From Nymphaea colorata (lineage: Eukaryota; Streptophyta; Magnoliopsida; Nymphaeales; Nymphaeaceae): a stretch of 64,000 nucleotides of DNA. The DNA is taken from NCBI RefSeq assembly GCF_008831285.2, contig NC_045140.1, positions 17,296,370 to 17,360,369 on the forward strand. The letters are read 5' to 3'. The notes under the pieces are model-generated. The model was given only the letters and a program-made list of their open reading frames with translations. It ran no database searches and was not told the origin of the DNA. Of this stretch, positions 25,477 to 35,016 are shown piece after piece (position 1 is the first letter of the stretch; each line of letters begins with the position of its first letter). The position numbers and the translations under genes were made by a program.

Positions 25477-25868
25477 GTAGCATGCACCGGAGGCGTCATC
25501 GGCCTGTTTGCCATCATAATGATGCGACTCCTACCAGTTTTTGACATAGTATGCCCAGCAGGGAGCCAAGACATTGGTGGGCATTGCATAAAATTTGGGT
25601 CATAATAATGTAAAGTTTTACCCAATATAATGAAATTTTTGATGGACTGGCGTGAGCAGTGGCCCACCCGAACCAACAAGTAACTCCGCTACTGAGTATG
25701 CCGACTTATGACTGCCTCCGCAATACCCCAACCAACAAGTAGCTCCGCTACTGAGTATGCCAACTTATCGACTGCCTCCGCAATCCACAGCCGCTGCCTC
25801 CGAGGGCTGTCACCGCTGCCACCATTGTGGAGGATATCCAAGCACTAAGCAGACCACATCAAGCATGA
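25477..25868 (+). pseudogene. Decayed microprotein gene, copy B
   Basis: The start codon and the MEPLAI segment are absent, replaced by a CT microsatellite. Residues equivalent to 7-32 remain (VACTGGVIG, then FAIIMMR and PVFDIVC). Sequence from about 25,556 interrupts the gene. It contains a roughly 110-base insert, then two tandem copies (period 59, from 25,671 and 25,730) of the segment coding VC.LIDCLRN; the first copy has lost frame. After the interruption the right half is intact (LIDCLRNPQPLPPRAV ... ALSRPHQA, TGA at 25,866-25,868). As it stands it cannot encode the 67-residue product. Confidence 0.8.
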
Positions 25869-26199
25869 ACCTTTCTGTCTCCTTCCTCAAGGACTAGAAT
25901 TGCTTCATATCTCCTAATTTTCTCTTGTTACCAACTTTGCAAGTAATCTTTTGTGAGAGAAAAAGGCAGCTTTCATAGCTTTCAAAACTTTGTAATATAA
26001 CTTCAAGAATCTAAGCATGTCGCTTTCTATTATGATAAAATTATTCACAAGTATTTGTGCAAAGATGGATATTTGTTTTCCTGCTAGCTTTCACTACTTT
26101 TCTTCTTTGGTTCATTCATATAATATGATATTGTCATATTCTGCAATGCACATGCATGCTTTATATTCATATAAATGCAACACGCTTACACATGTGCAA

Positions 26200-27640
26200 T
26201 AAGCTTAAAACAGAGTATTGCTGATTAGTTGAAAAATCGAGATTTCCCGTAACTGCATGTATACTTTGTTCAGTAAATTACAAATAATAGAGTGATTGCA
26301 ATTTCCAAGTCTTTTAATACAGAGAAAACAGCTTCTTGCTAATTAATATGCTTACATGAGTATGTATAGAAACCGAAACAGTTCCATTTCAAAATAAGCT
26401 TAAAACCAGATTATTTCTAATTAATTGACTTAATAAAACCAAGCAGTTGCATTTCAAGTTTATTTGGCTTGAAAACAGTTTATTGCTTATTAGTAGACAG
26501 ACGCCGAACCCGATCAAACACTTGCGTTTCGAGTTTGTATTGTAATTACTCTAGTTTGGGATGAAAATCAAGGGCCCTAACAAAATTTTATTGTTCACAA
26601 GCCTGTCTCAAAAATTCAGGCAGCTTCATGACAATTTATGTTAAATTATTTTATGAATCTACTTCAATTTTTTAGAACTTGACAAGTTTATGGAACAATA
26701 ACAATTTGTTAGGGCTGCTAAATCGCCATAAGGGCCTGAGTCATCTTTAACTGGATCTTATTCAGTCGGAAATGGATCCTCAGAGTGGGACCAGGTATCA
26801 CACATAAACTAAAAACCTTATTAGGGTTAAGATCCGACAAAACTGCTTCAAAACGTGGGATGTAGAACAAATTTAACATCCACTTAATTAATCACATCAG
26901 ATTCAGATTTAAGAAATGACACTAGATTGGATTCAATATATATATATATATATATATGATAATTCTGACAATCTAGAATCACCCAGCCATTTGGTCAGGA
27001 TTATTCATCTGTAGTGGATAGATGGTTGAGAGAAAAATAGAGAGAAAATGATGCACATTAATAAGCGGAGACAAAAATACTCAACACTTTTTTTTTTCTT
27101 ATAACCGTTGAACATGTTGAATCAGATGGCTATATTATAAGGTTGAGTGACTAAAAAACTAGAATCATCATTCAATTCAATTTTCCTTTGGCAAACGTGA
27201 AACCAATACCACTCGCCGACTAATTTGGTTCGGAAACTGAAACGACTGGCTTCACTCGCGCTTATCTTTAATTAATGAAGACCAGCAATGAGAAGGTTAC
27301 AAGATTGGGTTAGCCAGGTCTTTAAGGAAAGCCCAATCTTGTAACCGGTAATATATATCTGGATCCCTTTTGCACCAAAATCCAACAGGCCTGTTCAACC
27401 CACCTAAATCTTGATACGCTGTACCATGTATCTCATCAAATCTGGACACGAATATATAAATCCCAAATCGCTTACATCTCTTAGAACAGGTTTAAAACGA
27501 CGCTGAACAAGCCCTAGGTGCTGGACCTTAACCCACTGCTGGGTCCAGCCATGAGTGAACCACTAAGCCGGCTCAGTTTGGTTTGGTGGATGAAACCCAA
27601 AAAAAAGAAATTATTCCTGTATCGGACACCAATAAGAGCA
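26200..27640. other. Spacer between microprotein copies
   Basis: No gene is seen. About 26,370-26,540 holds diverged copies of a roughly 70-base repeat (GCATTTCAAGTTT..GGCTTGAAAACAG). Part of the TAGGGATGTCAA-type element interior lies at 26,880-26,940, followed by a (TA)n run at about 26,938-26,957. The piece at 27,480-27,630 resembles 22,250-22,370 and 30,590-30,750. Confidence 0.5.
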
Positions 27641-27644
27641 TGGT

Positions 27645-27839
27645 CTAGGCATGGGCCCGATGCCCGAAACCCAAGCCCAAGCTCGACTCGACTCGATCCG
27701 GTTACAATAAAAAAAATTAAAATATAAAATAAATTTTTAAATATAAAATATATTTTTAGTAATAAAATTTGTATTATTAAAAAAATAAAAATAATATTTA
27801 ATCATTATCGGGTATCCGTTGATACCCCGTGCCCACCTA
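27645..27839. mobile_element. Small MITE-like element with TAGG..GGGC ends
   Basis: The left end TAGGCATGGGCCCGATGCCCG and right end GTGCCCACCTAT form an imperfect inverted pair around an extremely AT-rich core (27,700-27,800). It is non-coding. A lone stretch beginning near 3,757 (GGGTGGGCATC..TCGGCCCGATG) looks like an end of the same family. Confidence 0.5.
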
Positions 27840-28034
27840 TAGGTGTGGGCACCATATCTGGTTGGACGTAGGTCCAGTGCCAAGATTGACATGAACAACA
27901 ATAAGGAAAACGTTCTTGATCTCATGGCTTCAGCACGTTACTCGCGCAACTAAATTCCCCTTCCTCCCCAAACACTGCCACTATTTATGCGTCTCCCTGC
28001 TGCTTTCATTTCCATCACAATCTCTCTCTCGATC

Positions 28035-28238
28035 ATGGAGCCACTTGCTATAGTAGCATGCACCGGCGGCGTCATTGGGCAGTTCGTGATCATCATGCTG
28101 CGATTCCGGCCAATTTTTGACGGAGTATGCCGACTTATCGACTGCCTTCGCAACCCGCGGCCGCCGCCTCCAAGGGCTGTCACTGCTGCCGCCATAGTGG
28201 ACGGCCTCCAAGCACTAGGCAGACCACATCAAGCATGA
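28035..28238 (+). CDS. Unrecognised 67-residue microprotein, copy C
   Basis: A single-exon 67-codon frame with the same start, length, stop (TGA) and cysteines 9, 32 and 37 as copies A and E. The ATG has A at -3 and G at +4. Compared with copy E I count 7 amino-acid differences (at 18, 27, 30, 55, 56, 59, 62) and about 24 synonymous codon differences, the pattern expected of a gene under constraint. An upstream in-frame ATG at 27,987 would add 16 hydrophobic residues, but it overlaps a CTATTTATG TATA-like sequence and is not shared by the other copies, so the 28,035 start is preferred. The layout is as in copy A, with the hinge read as RPPPPR. Function and location are unknown. Confidence 0.75.
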   Translation: MEPLAIVACTGGVIGQFVIIMLRFRPIFDGVCRLIDCLRNPRPPPPRAVTAAAIVDGLQALGRPHQA

Positions 28239-28449
28239 ACCTTTCTGTGTTCTTCCTCAACGTTCAGGTCGCTTATTCCCTGTGGCATAACTCAAGAATC
28301 TAAGCATGTGGTTTTGTATTATGAGAAAATTATTCACAAGTACTTTGTGCAAAGGTGGAGATTCTTTCCAATTGCTTCTCTTCTTTCCTTCCATCATACA
28401 TAATATGCTATCGACAAATTGCACGCACATATAAATGCGATACACTTAT

Positions 28450-31040
28450 TCAAACATATACACATGCAGATGAGTATGTGTGTTATAATTTTCAAACAAA
28501 CTTAATTTAACTTTTCAATGTTCAATGGCTAGTTTTCTTCGCTTTGTGAGTGATTGCACAAGGAACTTGCAATTGCAAAGCTTCCTTCGCTTAGAGGACA
28601 GACAGCAATGTAAATATCTCTAGGAACAGTTTAGTGTTAATTAGTAGGCTTAAGATGAGCGTAGAAACAGGGCAGTTGCATTTCAAGTGTGGCTTGAAAA
28701 CAGTTTACTGCTAATTAATAGGCTTAATATGACATAATAACAGAACAGTCGGGTTGAAAACAGTTTAATGCTAATTAGTAGGCTTATTTTGAACATAGAA
28801 ACCGAAGAGATGGATTTCAGTTTTTGGCTTCTAATTACAACAGATTGCAATGGAACGGGCCTAAGTTGCGTTAGATCTGATTTTGCAGGAAATGGATCCA
28901 CAGGTAGATAGCAGGTACGACCCATAAATTTGAGCCACTTGAATTGAGATTTAAGAAATGGCATCATATTGATGTCGGGTTTTGGATTTTAATCTGGATT
29001 CAGTTTCAAATAAAGATCTTTGTGTACAATATCCATATATTTTGAAAGTTGGTTTTTAATATATCGTAATGCGGTTCGGATTTGGCTGTCTATATAAAAA
29101 GTTGGATTCAGATTCATATGCAGAAATGAAGCACGGATTCAGATTATGAATTTAGAAATCATATTTGGATATGGTATAGATTTTTTTTTTGTTCGCATTG
29201 GAATCGAATTTGAATTCTGAATGCCTTAACATCTTTAGATGCTAGGAACAAGATGTCACACAATCTGATGAAACGATAATACATTTGGCTAAGTTAAAAC
29301 CGGACATCTTTAAGGAATAGTCCTGTATCGATTATTTTAAAGATATCTTTAGTGTTTATAAAACGCGACTAGCAAGCCCTAAAATGAGCGGTGAGGAAGT
29401 GGTCTGTGGGGAGTTGTTCCTTCCACGGTTGTCAGATTTGGTGACGAGTGTAGACAGTTCTTCTGAGCTCATTTGATTTATCCTTTTTATGTTTTGTTTT
29501 CTCTTCTCTCCCGTCTTGTTATGTTTTCTCCTCTAAAACTTCTTTTTTAATAGTTTTTCCCTTCTTTTTCTTTAGCATACTTATTCTCCTTTTTATGTTT
29601 TATCTTCTCTCTCCTTTTGTTATGTTTTCTCCTCTGCAACTTCATTTTTAATAGTTTTTCCCCTTCTTTTTCTTCAACATACTTTTGTTATTTTTTGTTT
29701 CACCATGAATCTAATTCTCCCCATTGACCTTAAATCAATAGTTTTTAGCTTGTAACATGCATTTAAAGTCCAAGCTATTGATACGTGCGGTATGTTTGGA
29801 TGGTGGATCTCTCAAATTACACATTTTTATGCAGCCTCAGAGTAACTTGTAACATGCATTTAAAATCCAAGCTATTGATATCTGCGGTATATAGATGGAG
29901 GATCTCTTAAATTATACATTTTTGTGCAGCCTCGGATCTTATGGCTATCAAATGCAGCTTAAGTTTCCAGGGAAAGGCATTTAATTACTTACTCCGAGGG
30001 AAAAGATGGTTTTGTCTTGCTTACTTAACTCAACTTATATATATGTTTGGTGTCTTAGATTTCTATTTGGAAACTCATTTCCTAAAAGACTTTTTCACAC
30101 ACATGATATCACGTTTGAAGCTTTCTCATGACATGTGAAACTCCTTTCGTTGGTTTGCTGGTACCCGGACCTCGGTTACAAGGTAATCAATTGGTTACAT
30201 AATGGTGTAAATCACCTCCCCTACCCGCTTTTTATTGACCAATATCAAAATTAGCTTAACATAAGTAACTAAATCTAAAAGTTAGCATCGGGCCGGGTAC
30301 TACCAAATCTGAAGTCCGAGACTCATTTTTTTTAATAACAATATCTAAATTAACTTGACATGAAAGTAAGTAAATCTAAAAGAGGGCCTTTTTCTTGCTT
30401 ATCAACTCAACATGTCTATATCTGGAAATTCATTTTCAAGAAAACTGTGTTCTTCAAACCTGATATTAATGTTTGAAGAAGCTTTCTTATGAAATGGAAA
30501 ACTCCTTTCCTTGGTTTTCCGCTGTCAAGATCTTGTAGATTGTAACCTACTTAGATCCATTTATTGCATAAGGTCGGGCACAAAAATATCTGAATCCGAA
30601 CCAATTTACATCCGTGGAACAGATTTAACATGGTATTCGGACAAGCCGAAGCCCGCAGAGCCGGATCTTAACCCGCTGCCGGGTCTAACCAAGAGTGAAC
30701 CGACTCCGTTTGGGTGCCTTGGCCAAACCAAGATAGTCCTGTATCGATCATTTAAAGATATCCATGAGCCTTTATTAATGAGAGGTTAGTTGCCTACCAA
30801 CGATCTGTGATGAAGTGGCTTGTGGGTTGAGTTTCACCACAATTAACCGATCAATTGACGATCAAAAAGCGATGGTCTGAGCTCATTTTCCCTCTCTATC
30901 GTTTTTTCTGTCTCCAATTTTTTCTTGTGGTGTGCATCTCTACTCCCCACACTTCTCGATAATAAAGTTGTTTTAATCCTTTAAACACATCGCTTCCTCA
31001 AACTGTTTTCGGTTCAAAGTGCCTTTCTTCTTCTAAATAG
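28450..31040. other. Spacer with nested, diverged duplications
   Basis: No gene is supported. About 28,610-28,830 holds several degenerate copies of the GCATTTCAAG..GGCTTGAAAACAG repeat. About 28,940-29,230 holds interior sequence of the TAGGGATGTCAA-type element. A module with AAACTCATTTCC, ACATGATATCACGTTTGAA and CTCCTTTC.TTGGTTT occurs at about 29,985-30,170, again at 30,380-30,530 and a third time at 31,600-31,760, so this spacer too grew by duplication. Confidence 0.5.
29749..29937. repeat. Tandem duplication, 97-bp period
   Basis: Two diverged copies begin CTTGTAACATGCATTTAAA at 29,749 and 29,846 and both run through CCAAGCTATTGATA and TGCAGCCTC. They differ by several substitutions and short gaps. 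Confidence 0.85.
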
Positions 31041-31088
31041 TAGCATTGCATGTGCCACTGTATCTCACCTACTTCAGAAACTCATCTC

Positions 31089-31243
31089 CCAGATGCACCA
31101 GTATTTTCATCGGACAGTTTGGAATCATCATGTTGCGATTCCGGCCAGTTCTCGGCTTAATTTGCCAACTTTTCGATTGTCTCCGGCACCCACAGCCGCC
31201 GCCTCCAACGGCTGTCCCTTCTTCTGCCGCTATGGTTAATTAG
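31089..31243 (+). pseudogene. Truncated microprotein gene, copy D
   Basis: Homology begins at the codon for cysteine 9 and runs in one frame to the stop at 31,241-31,243: CTSIFIGQFGIIMLRFRP, then LICQLFDCLRHPQPPPPTAV and a shortened end AAMVN. The MEPLAIVA start is missing and no in-frame ATG precedes the homologous part, and about ten C-terminal residues are lost. Cysteines 9, 32 and 37 and the GQFGIIMLRFRP core survive. It is most likely a decaying copy, unless an upstream exon supplies a start. Confidence 0.7.
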
Positions 31244-31839
31244 ACCGACCAAGAGTTGAGATCGTGTCGGGGAGCTCGGCGTGGCACCTCTGGCTTCGTC
31301 ATGGCCTACAATTTTTCCCCCATTTCTAAGTCCTCTCTCCATGGTTCTATAAATAGGCTTTTCAAGAATCAGAGAATTCCTTGAACGGAGGATTTAATTG
31401 GATCATATAGTGCCAAATACATAGCCCATTTCAGAAGCTCCCACAACATCGTCTTCAATGTGAGGAACTGTGGGAAAAAAATGAATTGAAGACGAATGGA
31501 GAAAAAGAATCATGTTCTCTGAATGAACATGGCTTGTCGACCCGGTATTTTAATCTTTAGGGGAAGGAATTAGATTAGTTACTGTCGCGAGCAAAACAAG
31601 AGAGTTTTCTCTTGCCAATTACCTTCACTTGTAGATGTTTTGTGTCGTGATTACTACTTTGAAACTCATTTCCAAGAAAAACTGTTTCTGAAACATGATA
31701 TCACGTTTGAACATTTCTCTTGATTTCGGAAGCTCCTTTCCTTGGTTTTCAGATATCCAGATCTTGCTTAGTTTGGGGAATCTTGAAGACCATGACCTTG
31801 TAGCAATAATGCTTGCCTTACAGCGAACAGGGATCTGTC

Positions 31840-32990
31840 TTGCCCCAGCTTGCAAACGAGGAAGAAGAGGATGAAAACAAGGCATGCACTCTGCAGAACT
31901 TTTTCTTGTTGGAAAAAAATGTAGTAAAATCAGTTTGAATCTACCGATCCAAATCAAATTGGTCCAACAACTTTTTTATGAATGTACCATCCGAGTCAAT
32001 GGTAGTACTTATAAAATGACTATGATGCGATTCGATTCAGCTGATACACTGAACCCGCCTGCTACCAAATTGGATAATGAAATCGATATCAATAAAATTG
32101 AAAAAGAGAAGTTCATACGTACAAGGGTTTCAAAAAGCTTTTCTTTTGTATTGATGCATGTGAAAATTCAAGTTGACAAAAAACAACAAAGGAATCATGA
32201 AAGCACTAGAGATGGTGAAGAAAGAAAGTGTGAAGAACTTTTCCATCTATTTTCTAGTGGGGAACTTAGATTCTTGGATAAGTCATTGTTAGGAGCTCGT
32301 ATGCAGTTTTTGCATTCCAATTGTGCAACGAGAAGTTATGTCGCGAACAGAATAACAACAGCGTTAGGTAAATAACCGATCAGACCATCAAAACTAATCT
32401 CCCCAAAAGGGGGAATATGTTCTTCATCTCATGTTTCAGCAAACTGTCAACTCCAAACTAATTTTAGAACAAACGGCCTTTATATATATATATATGTATA
32501 CAGACACACACACATCAATCTGGCCTGCTTCATACGATAACTCTATTTCTTTCTGTCTCTCATTGTTTTCATGGAGCCACTTGCAATAGTAGCCTGTACC
32601 GGCGGTGTGATCGGGCAGTTTGGCATCATCATGTTGCGATTCCGGCCAGTTTTCGACATAGTCTGCAGGTTGATCGATTGTCTCCGGAACCCGCGGCCGC
32701 CGCCTCCAAGGGCTGTCACTGCTGCTGCCATTATGGAGGGATTGGAAGCACTGAGCAGACCTCACCAAGCCTGAGTCTCTGTTGAGTTGCTCATTGTGCA
32801 GAACTTGTGGCTACGTACGTTAACCTTTTAGCATATAGGGCGAGTGCTGGAATCGTCCCATTCCCCATCTCTTTGTGAACGAATCTGTAGGCAATTGAGA
32901 TCAAGAAATGCCTGTCAATATGTGAATTTATGGATCTTCTTTAAATTCTCCAAGGATTCAAGCTTATGATCTTGTATCGTCGACAAGTTA
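31840..32990 (+). repeat. Segmental duplication block E (paired with 23,380-24,550)
   Basis: This block carries microprotein copy E. Its flanks align with those of copy A on both sides for several hundred bases. A 163-codon frame at 31,884-32,375 lies within it, but the equivalent stretch of block A does not stay open, so it is not called as a gene. Boundaries are approximate. Confidence 0.7.
32571..32774 (+). CDS. Unrecognised 67-residue microprotein, copy E
   Basis: A single-exon 67-codon frame with a TA-rich TATA-like tract (32,480-32,500) about 70 bases upstream. Layout: a hydrophobic small-residue-rich segment (PLAIVACTGGVIGQFGIIML, residues 3-22), a basic/amphipathic segment (RFRPVFDIVCRLIDCLRNP, 23-41), the RPPPPR hinge (42-47) and an alanine-rich tail ending SRPHQA. 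It carries the shared cysteines 9, 32 and 37. It sits closer to the consensus of all copies than A or C does. An antisense frame covering most of it is also open, but it changes far more between copies than the sense frame does. I do not recognise the family; role and location are unknown. Confidence 0.75.
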   Translation: MEPLAIVACTGGVIGQFGIIMLRFRPVFDIVCRLIDCLRNPRPPPPRAVTAAAIMEGLEALSRPHQA

Positions 32991-33016
32991 TTGCATTGGC
33001 TTTTTTAAGTATTGAA

Positions 33017-33104
33017 TTTGATCATGCATGAAATCGTGTTTGATCATGCATGAAATCGTGTTTGATCATGCATGAAATCGTGTTTGATCATGCATGAAAT
33101 CGTG
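33017..33104. repeat. Four perfect copies of a 22-bp tandem repeat
   Basis: The unit begins TTTGATCATGCATGAAATCG and is 22 bases long. Copies at 33,017, 33,039, 33,061 and 33,083 are identical by eye. Each holds the palindrome TGATCA and the overlapping CATGCATG palindrome, which contains the RY-type CATGCA word. The array lies about 240 bases beyond the stop of microprotein copy E. Confidence 0.95.
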
Positions 33105-33329
33105 GTTCAATACTTTCAACTGAAATATAGTTTCCAAATTGTCAGAACTTTTAGAGTAAGTGAAAAGCAGAAGTGGTGTTCTAAAAAATTTAATCAAAAC
33201 TATTCACAAGTACTTGTCCAATGTTCACTACTTTCTTATTTCCTTCACGTAATTTGGTAGTGACATATTATATATAGTTTTGTATACATGCAGATGAATA
33301 CGTACGCAATTTTTTAGTAAACATTATGG

Positions 33330-33555
33330 TTTTGAAACGGAGTTATTGCATTTCAAGTTTGGCTTGGAAGGAGTTATTGCTAATTAGTCGGCTTAATATC
33401 AACTTAGAATCCAAAGGATTGCATTTCAGGTTTGGCTTGAACACGGTTTATTGTTAATTAATTAGTTTGCGCAATATGAACATAGAAACCGAAGAATTGC
33501 AGTTCAGGTTTGGCTTGAAAAATCTTTATTGCTCATTAGCAAACTTAATATGGAT
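33330..33555. repeat. Degenerate 73-78 bp tandem repeat
   Basis: Three copies are keyed on TTGCATTTCAGGTTTGGCTTG at 33,346, 33,419 and 33,497. Each is followed by TTATTG.TAATTAG and GGCTTAATAT-like words. Relatives occur at 26,370-26,540 and 28,610-28,830, always downstream of a microprotein copy. Confidence 0.75.
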
Positions 33556-33683
33556 TCCGGCTCAAATTTGATTATTCAAGTGGATCTTGCTTAACTATCA
33601 ATGACTGGTTGGATTCAAATTCGAACCTGCGTTCAATTCAAATCCAAACCATTTATCAAGACCGAACACATGTGCCGAGCAGC

Positions 33684-33824
33684 GGCCCATGAAGTCCAGA
33701 ACCCGGGTCCAGTACTTGACCCGGTTCGTATCAACGCGGATTGAAGATGAAAGCCGATTCAGAATATAGACTCGGGAAACCCTAACCGAGTCGAGTGGAG
33801 TCTCGAGAAGGTTCAACCCTAAAA
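33684..33824 (+). promoter_or_regulatory. Site II and telo-box promoter elements of the U14 cluster
   Basis: GGCCCA (site II, TGGGCC on the other strand) lies at 33,684-33,689, AAACCCTAA (telo-box) at 33,777-33,785 and AACCCTAAAA at 33,815-33,824. This pairing is known from plant promoters of ribosomal-protein and snoRNA genes. A third telo-box in reverse orientation (TTAGGGTTTT) lies at about 34,018-34,027, inside the presumed transcript. Confidence 0.6.
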
Positions 33825-33848
33825 CCCCCGACTCCGCCGCTCCTCTCG

Positions 33849-33858
33849 TATATATAGG
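33849..33858 (+). promoter_or_regulatory. TATA box of the U14 snoRNA cluster
   Basis: TATATATAGG lies 25 bases right of the second telo-box and about 600 bases before the first U14 copy. Transcription would then begin near 33,880-33,890, giving one precursor that spans all five snoRNAs. The assignment rests on motif spacing only. Confidence 0.55.
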
Positions 33859-34176
33859 CGTCACGAGTCCCTTTTCAGAGCGGGCGAGGCCGCGAGGGTT
33901 GTAGCGTTGTTGGGTTTTCTTGTTTTTCCGTTCCCCACGCTTCTCTTGTGGGTTTTTGTTTCTCGTCTAGGCTGCGCAGCCTCTTTTTCTAACGTCTCCT
34001 CTTGGTGTTGTGGAGGTTAGGGTTTTGCAGCCGGCAATGTCACAGAGAGAGATGAGGAGGCGTCTTCGTGAACGCCTTCGTCTCCCCATTTGTTTGTTTC
34101 CATTTCCCTTTTCCGGTTTTCTTACCCTTTTCCGGTCGTTTTCTCCGTCGGAGATGAGGGCGTGCATTGCAGTCCA

Positions 34177-34177
<1 letters not shown>

Positions 34178-34237
<60 letters not shown>
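34178..34237. repeat. Compound (CT)n(GT)n microsatellite
   Basis: About 14 CT units pass directly into about 15 GT units. It lies within the presumed leader of the U14 precursor. Confidence 0.95.
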
Positions 34238-34239
<2 letters not shown>

Positions 34240-34448
34240 CCTCCGCCAAACACATAGATATGATTGTCCTAGTCCAGTGTCTTGTTTTTATGCTTTATAT
34301 TGTATGTGTCCAGAAACTTATGCTTCTCATGTATCTAGGAAGTTTAGCCAAGATTCGAGAATTGGTTGCTAATTGGAAGGAGATGCTGAATCTTTTTTTT
34401 TCCTTTGTTGGCATTGCGCGTCTTTCATCTGATGCGGTTTTCTTTGGG

Positions 34449-34567
34449 TCGATGATGACAACTCCAAAGGCTTGTTTCTCAAAACATTCGCAGTGGCCGC
34501 CTTAGAGCTTTCGCCTTCGCCGGGCTTGAGAGCTGGTGCTGTTAATTCTTCCTTGGATGTCTGAGAC
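34449..34567 (+). ncRNA. U14: U14 box C/D snoRNA, copy 1
   Basis: Box C ATGATGA at 34,452-34,458 and box D CTGA at 34,561-34,564, flanked by a short GTC/GAC terminal stem. Between them are the two hallmark U14 segments: ACATTCGCAGT (domain A, pairs with 18S rRNA for processing) and TTCCTTGGATGT immediately before box D (domain B, guides 2'-O-methylation of 18S). Both match vertebrate and yeast U14 as I know them. The region between, with TTTCGCCTTCGCC, is a plant-type variable part. It is the first of five tandem copies. Confidence 0.93.
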
Positions 34568-34733
34568 TTGTAGTAAAATTAACTTCTGATTCTTCCACTT
34601 ATGGTTTAATTGTTTCAAATTATGAAGGTTCTTCAATTTTTTATTTAAACATCCTTTTTGTATTTAAGGTCTTCGGTTGGCGGTTGGTCATCTTTGGTAC
34701 TAGTCTTGTCACATCTGATGTCAAATTCATCTA

Positions 34734-34853
34734 TCTGTGATGACAATTCCAAAGGCTTGTTTCTCAAAACATTCGCAGTGGCCGCCTAAGAGCTTTCGCC
34801 TTCGCCGGGCTTGAGAGCTGGTGCTGTTAATTCTTCCTTGGATGTCTGAGACT
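34734..34853 (+). ncRNA. U14: U14 box C/D snoRNA, copy 2
   Basis: Box C GTGATGA at 34,737-34,743, box D CTGA at 34,846-34,849, domain A ACATTCGCAGT and domain B TTCCTTGGATGT. The box C core starts with G instead of A, which still fits RTGATGA. It lies 285 bases from copy 1, and the intervening DNA is nearly the same as that between copies 2 and 3. Confidence 0.92.
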
Positions 34854-35016
34854 TGTAGTAAAATTAACTTCTGAATCTTCCACTTATGGTTTAATTATTT
34901 CAAATTATGAAGGTTCTTCAATTTTTTATTTAAACATCCTTTTTGTATTTAAGTTCTTCGGGTGGCGGTTGGTCATCTTTGGTACTGGTCTTGTCATTTG
35001 ATGTCAAATTCATCTA

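Larger units (their letters stand above)
25150..26200 (+). repeat. Segmental duplication block B (paired with 27,895-28,450)
   Basis: The left flank (CGTTCTTGATCTC, GGCACGTTA, CCTTCCTCCCCAAACA, TGCCACTAT) and the right flank (TCAAGAATCTAAGCATGT, AAAATTATTCACAAGTA) match those of copy C. Copies B and C therefore descend from one duplication that is distinct from the A/E pair. Boundaries are approximate. Confidence 0.7.

Noticed and set aside
27987-28034. Upstream in-frame ATG that would give microprotein copy C a hydrophobic leader
   Set aside because: It overlaps a TATA-like CTATTTATG, and the extension is not conserved in the other copies.
31884-32375. 163-codon plus-strand frame upstream of microprotein copy E
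   Set aside because: The matching stretch of duplicated block A (about 23,490-24,020) does not stay open and no motif is recognisable, so it is probably a chance frame.
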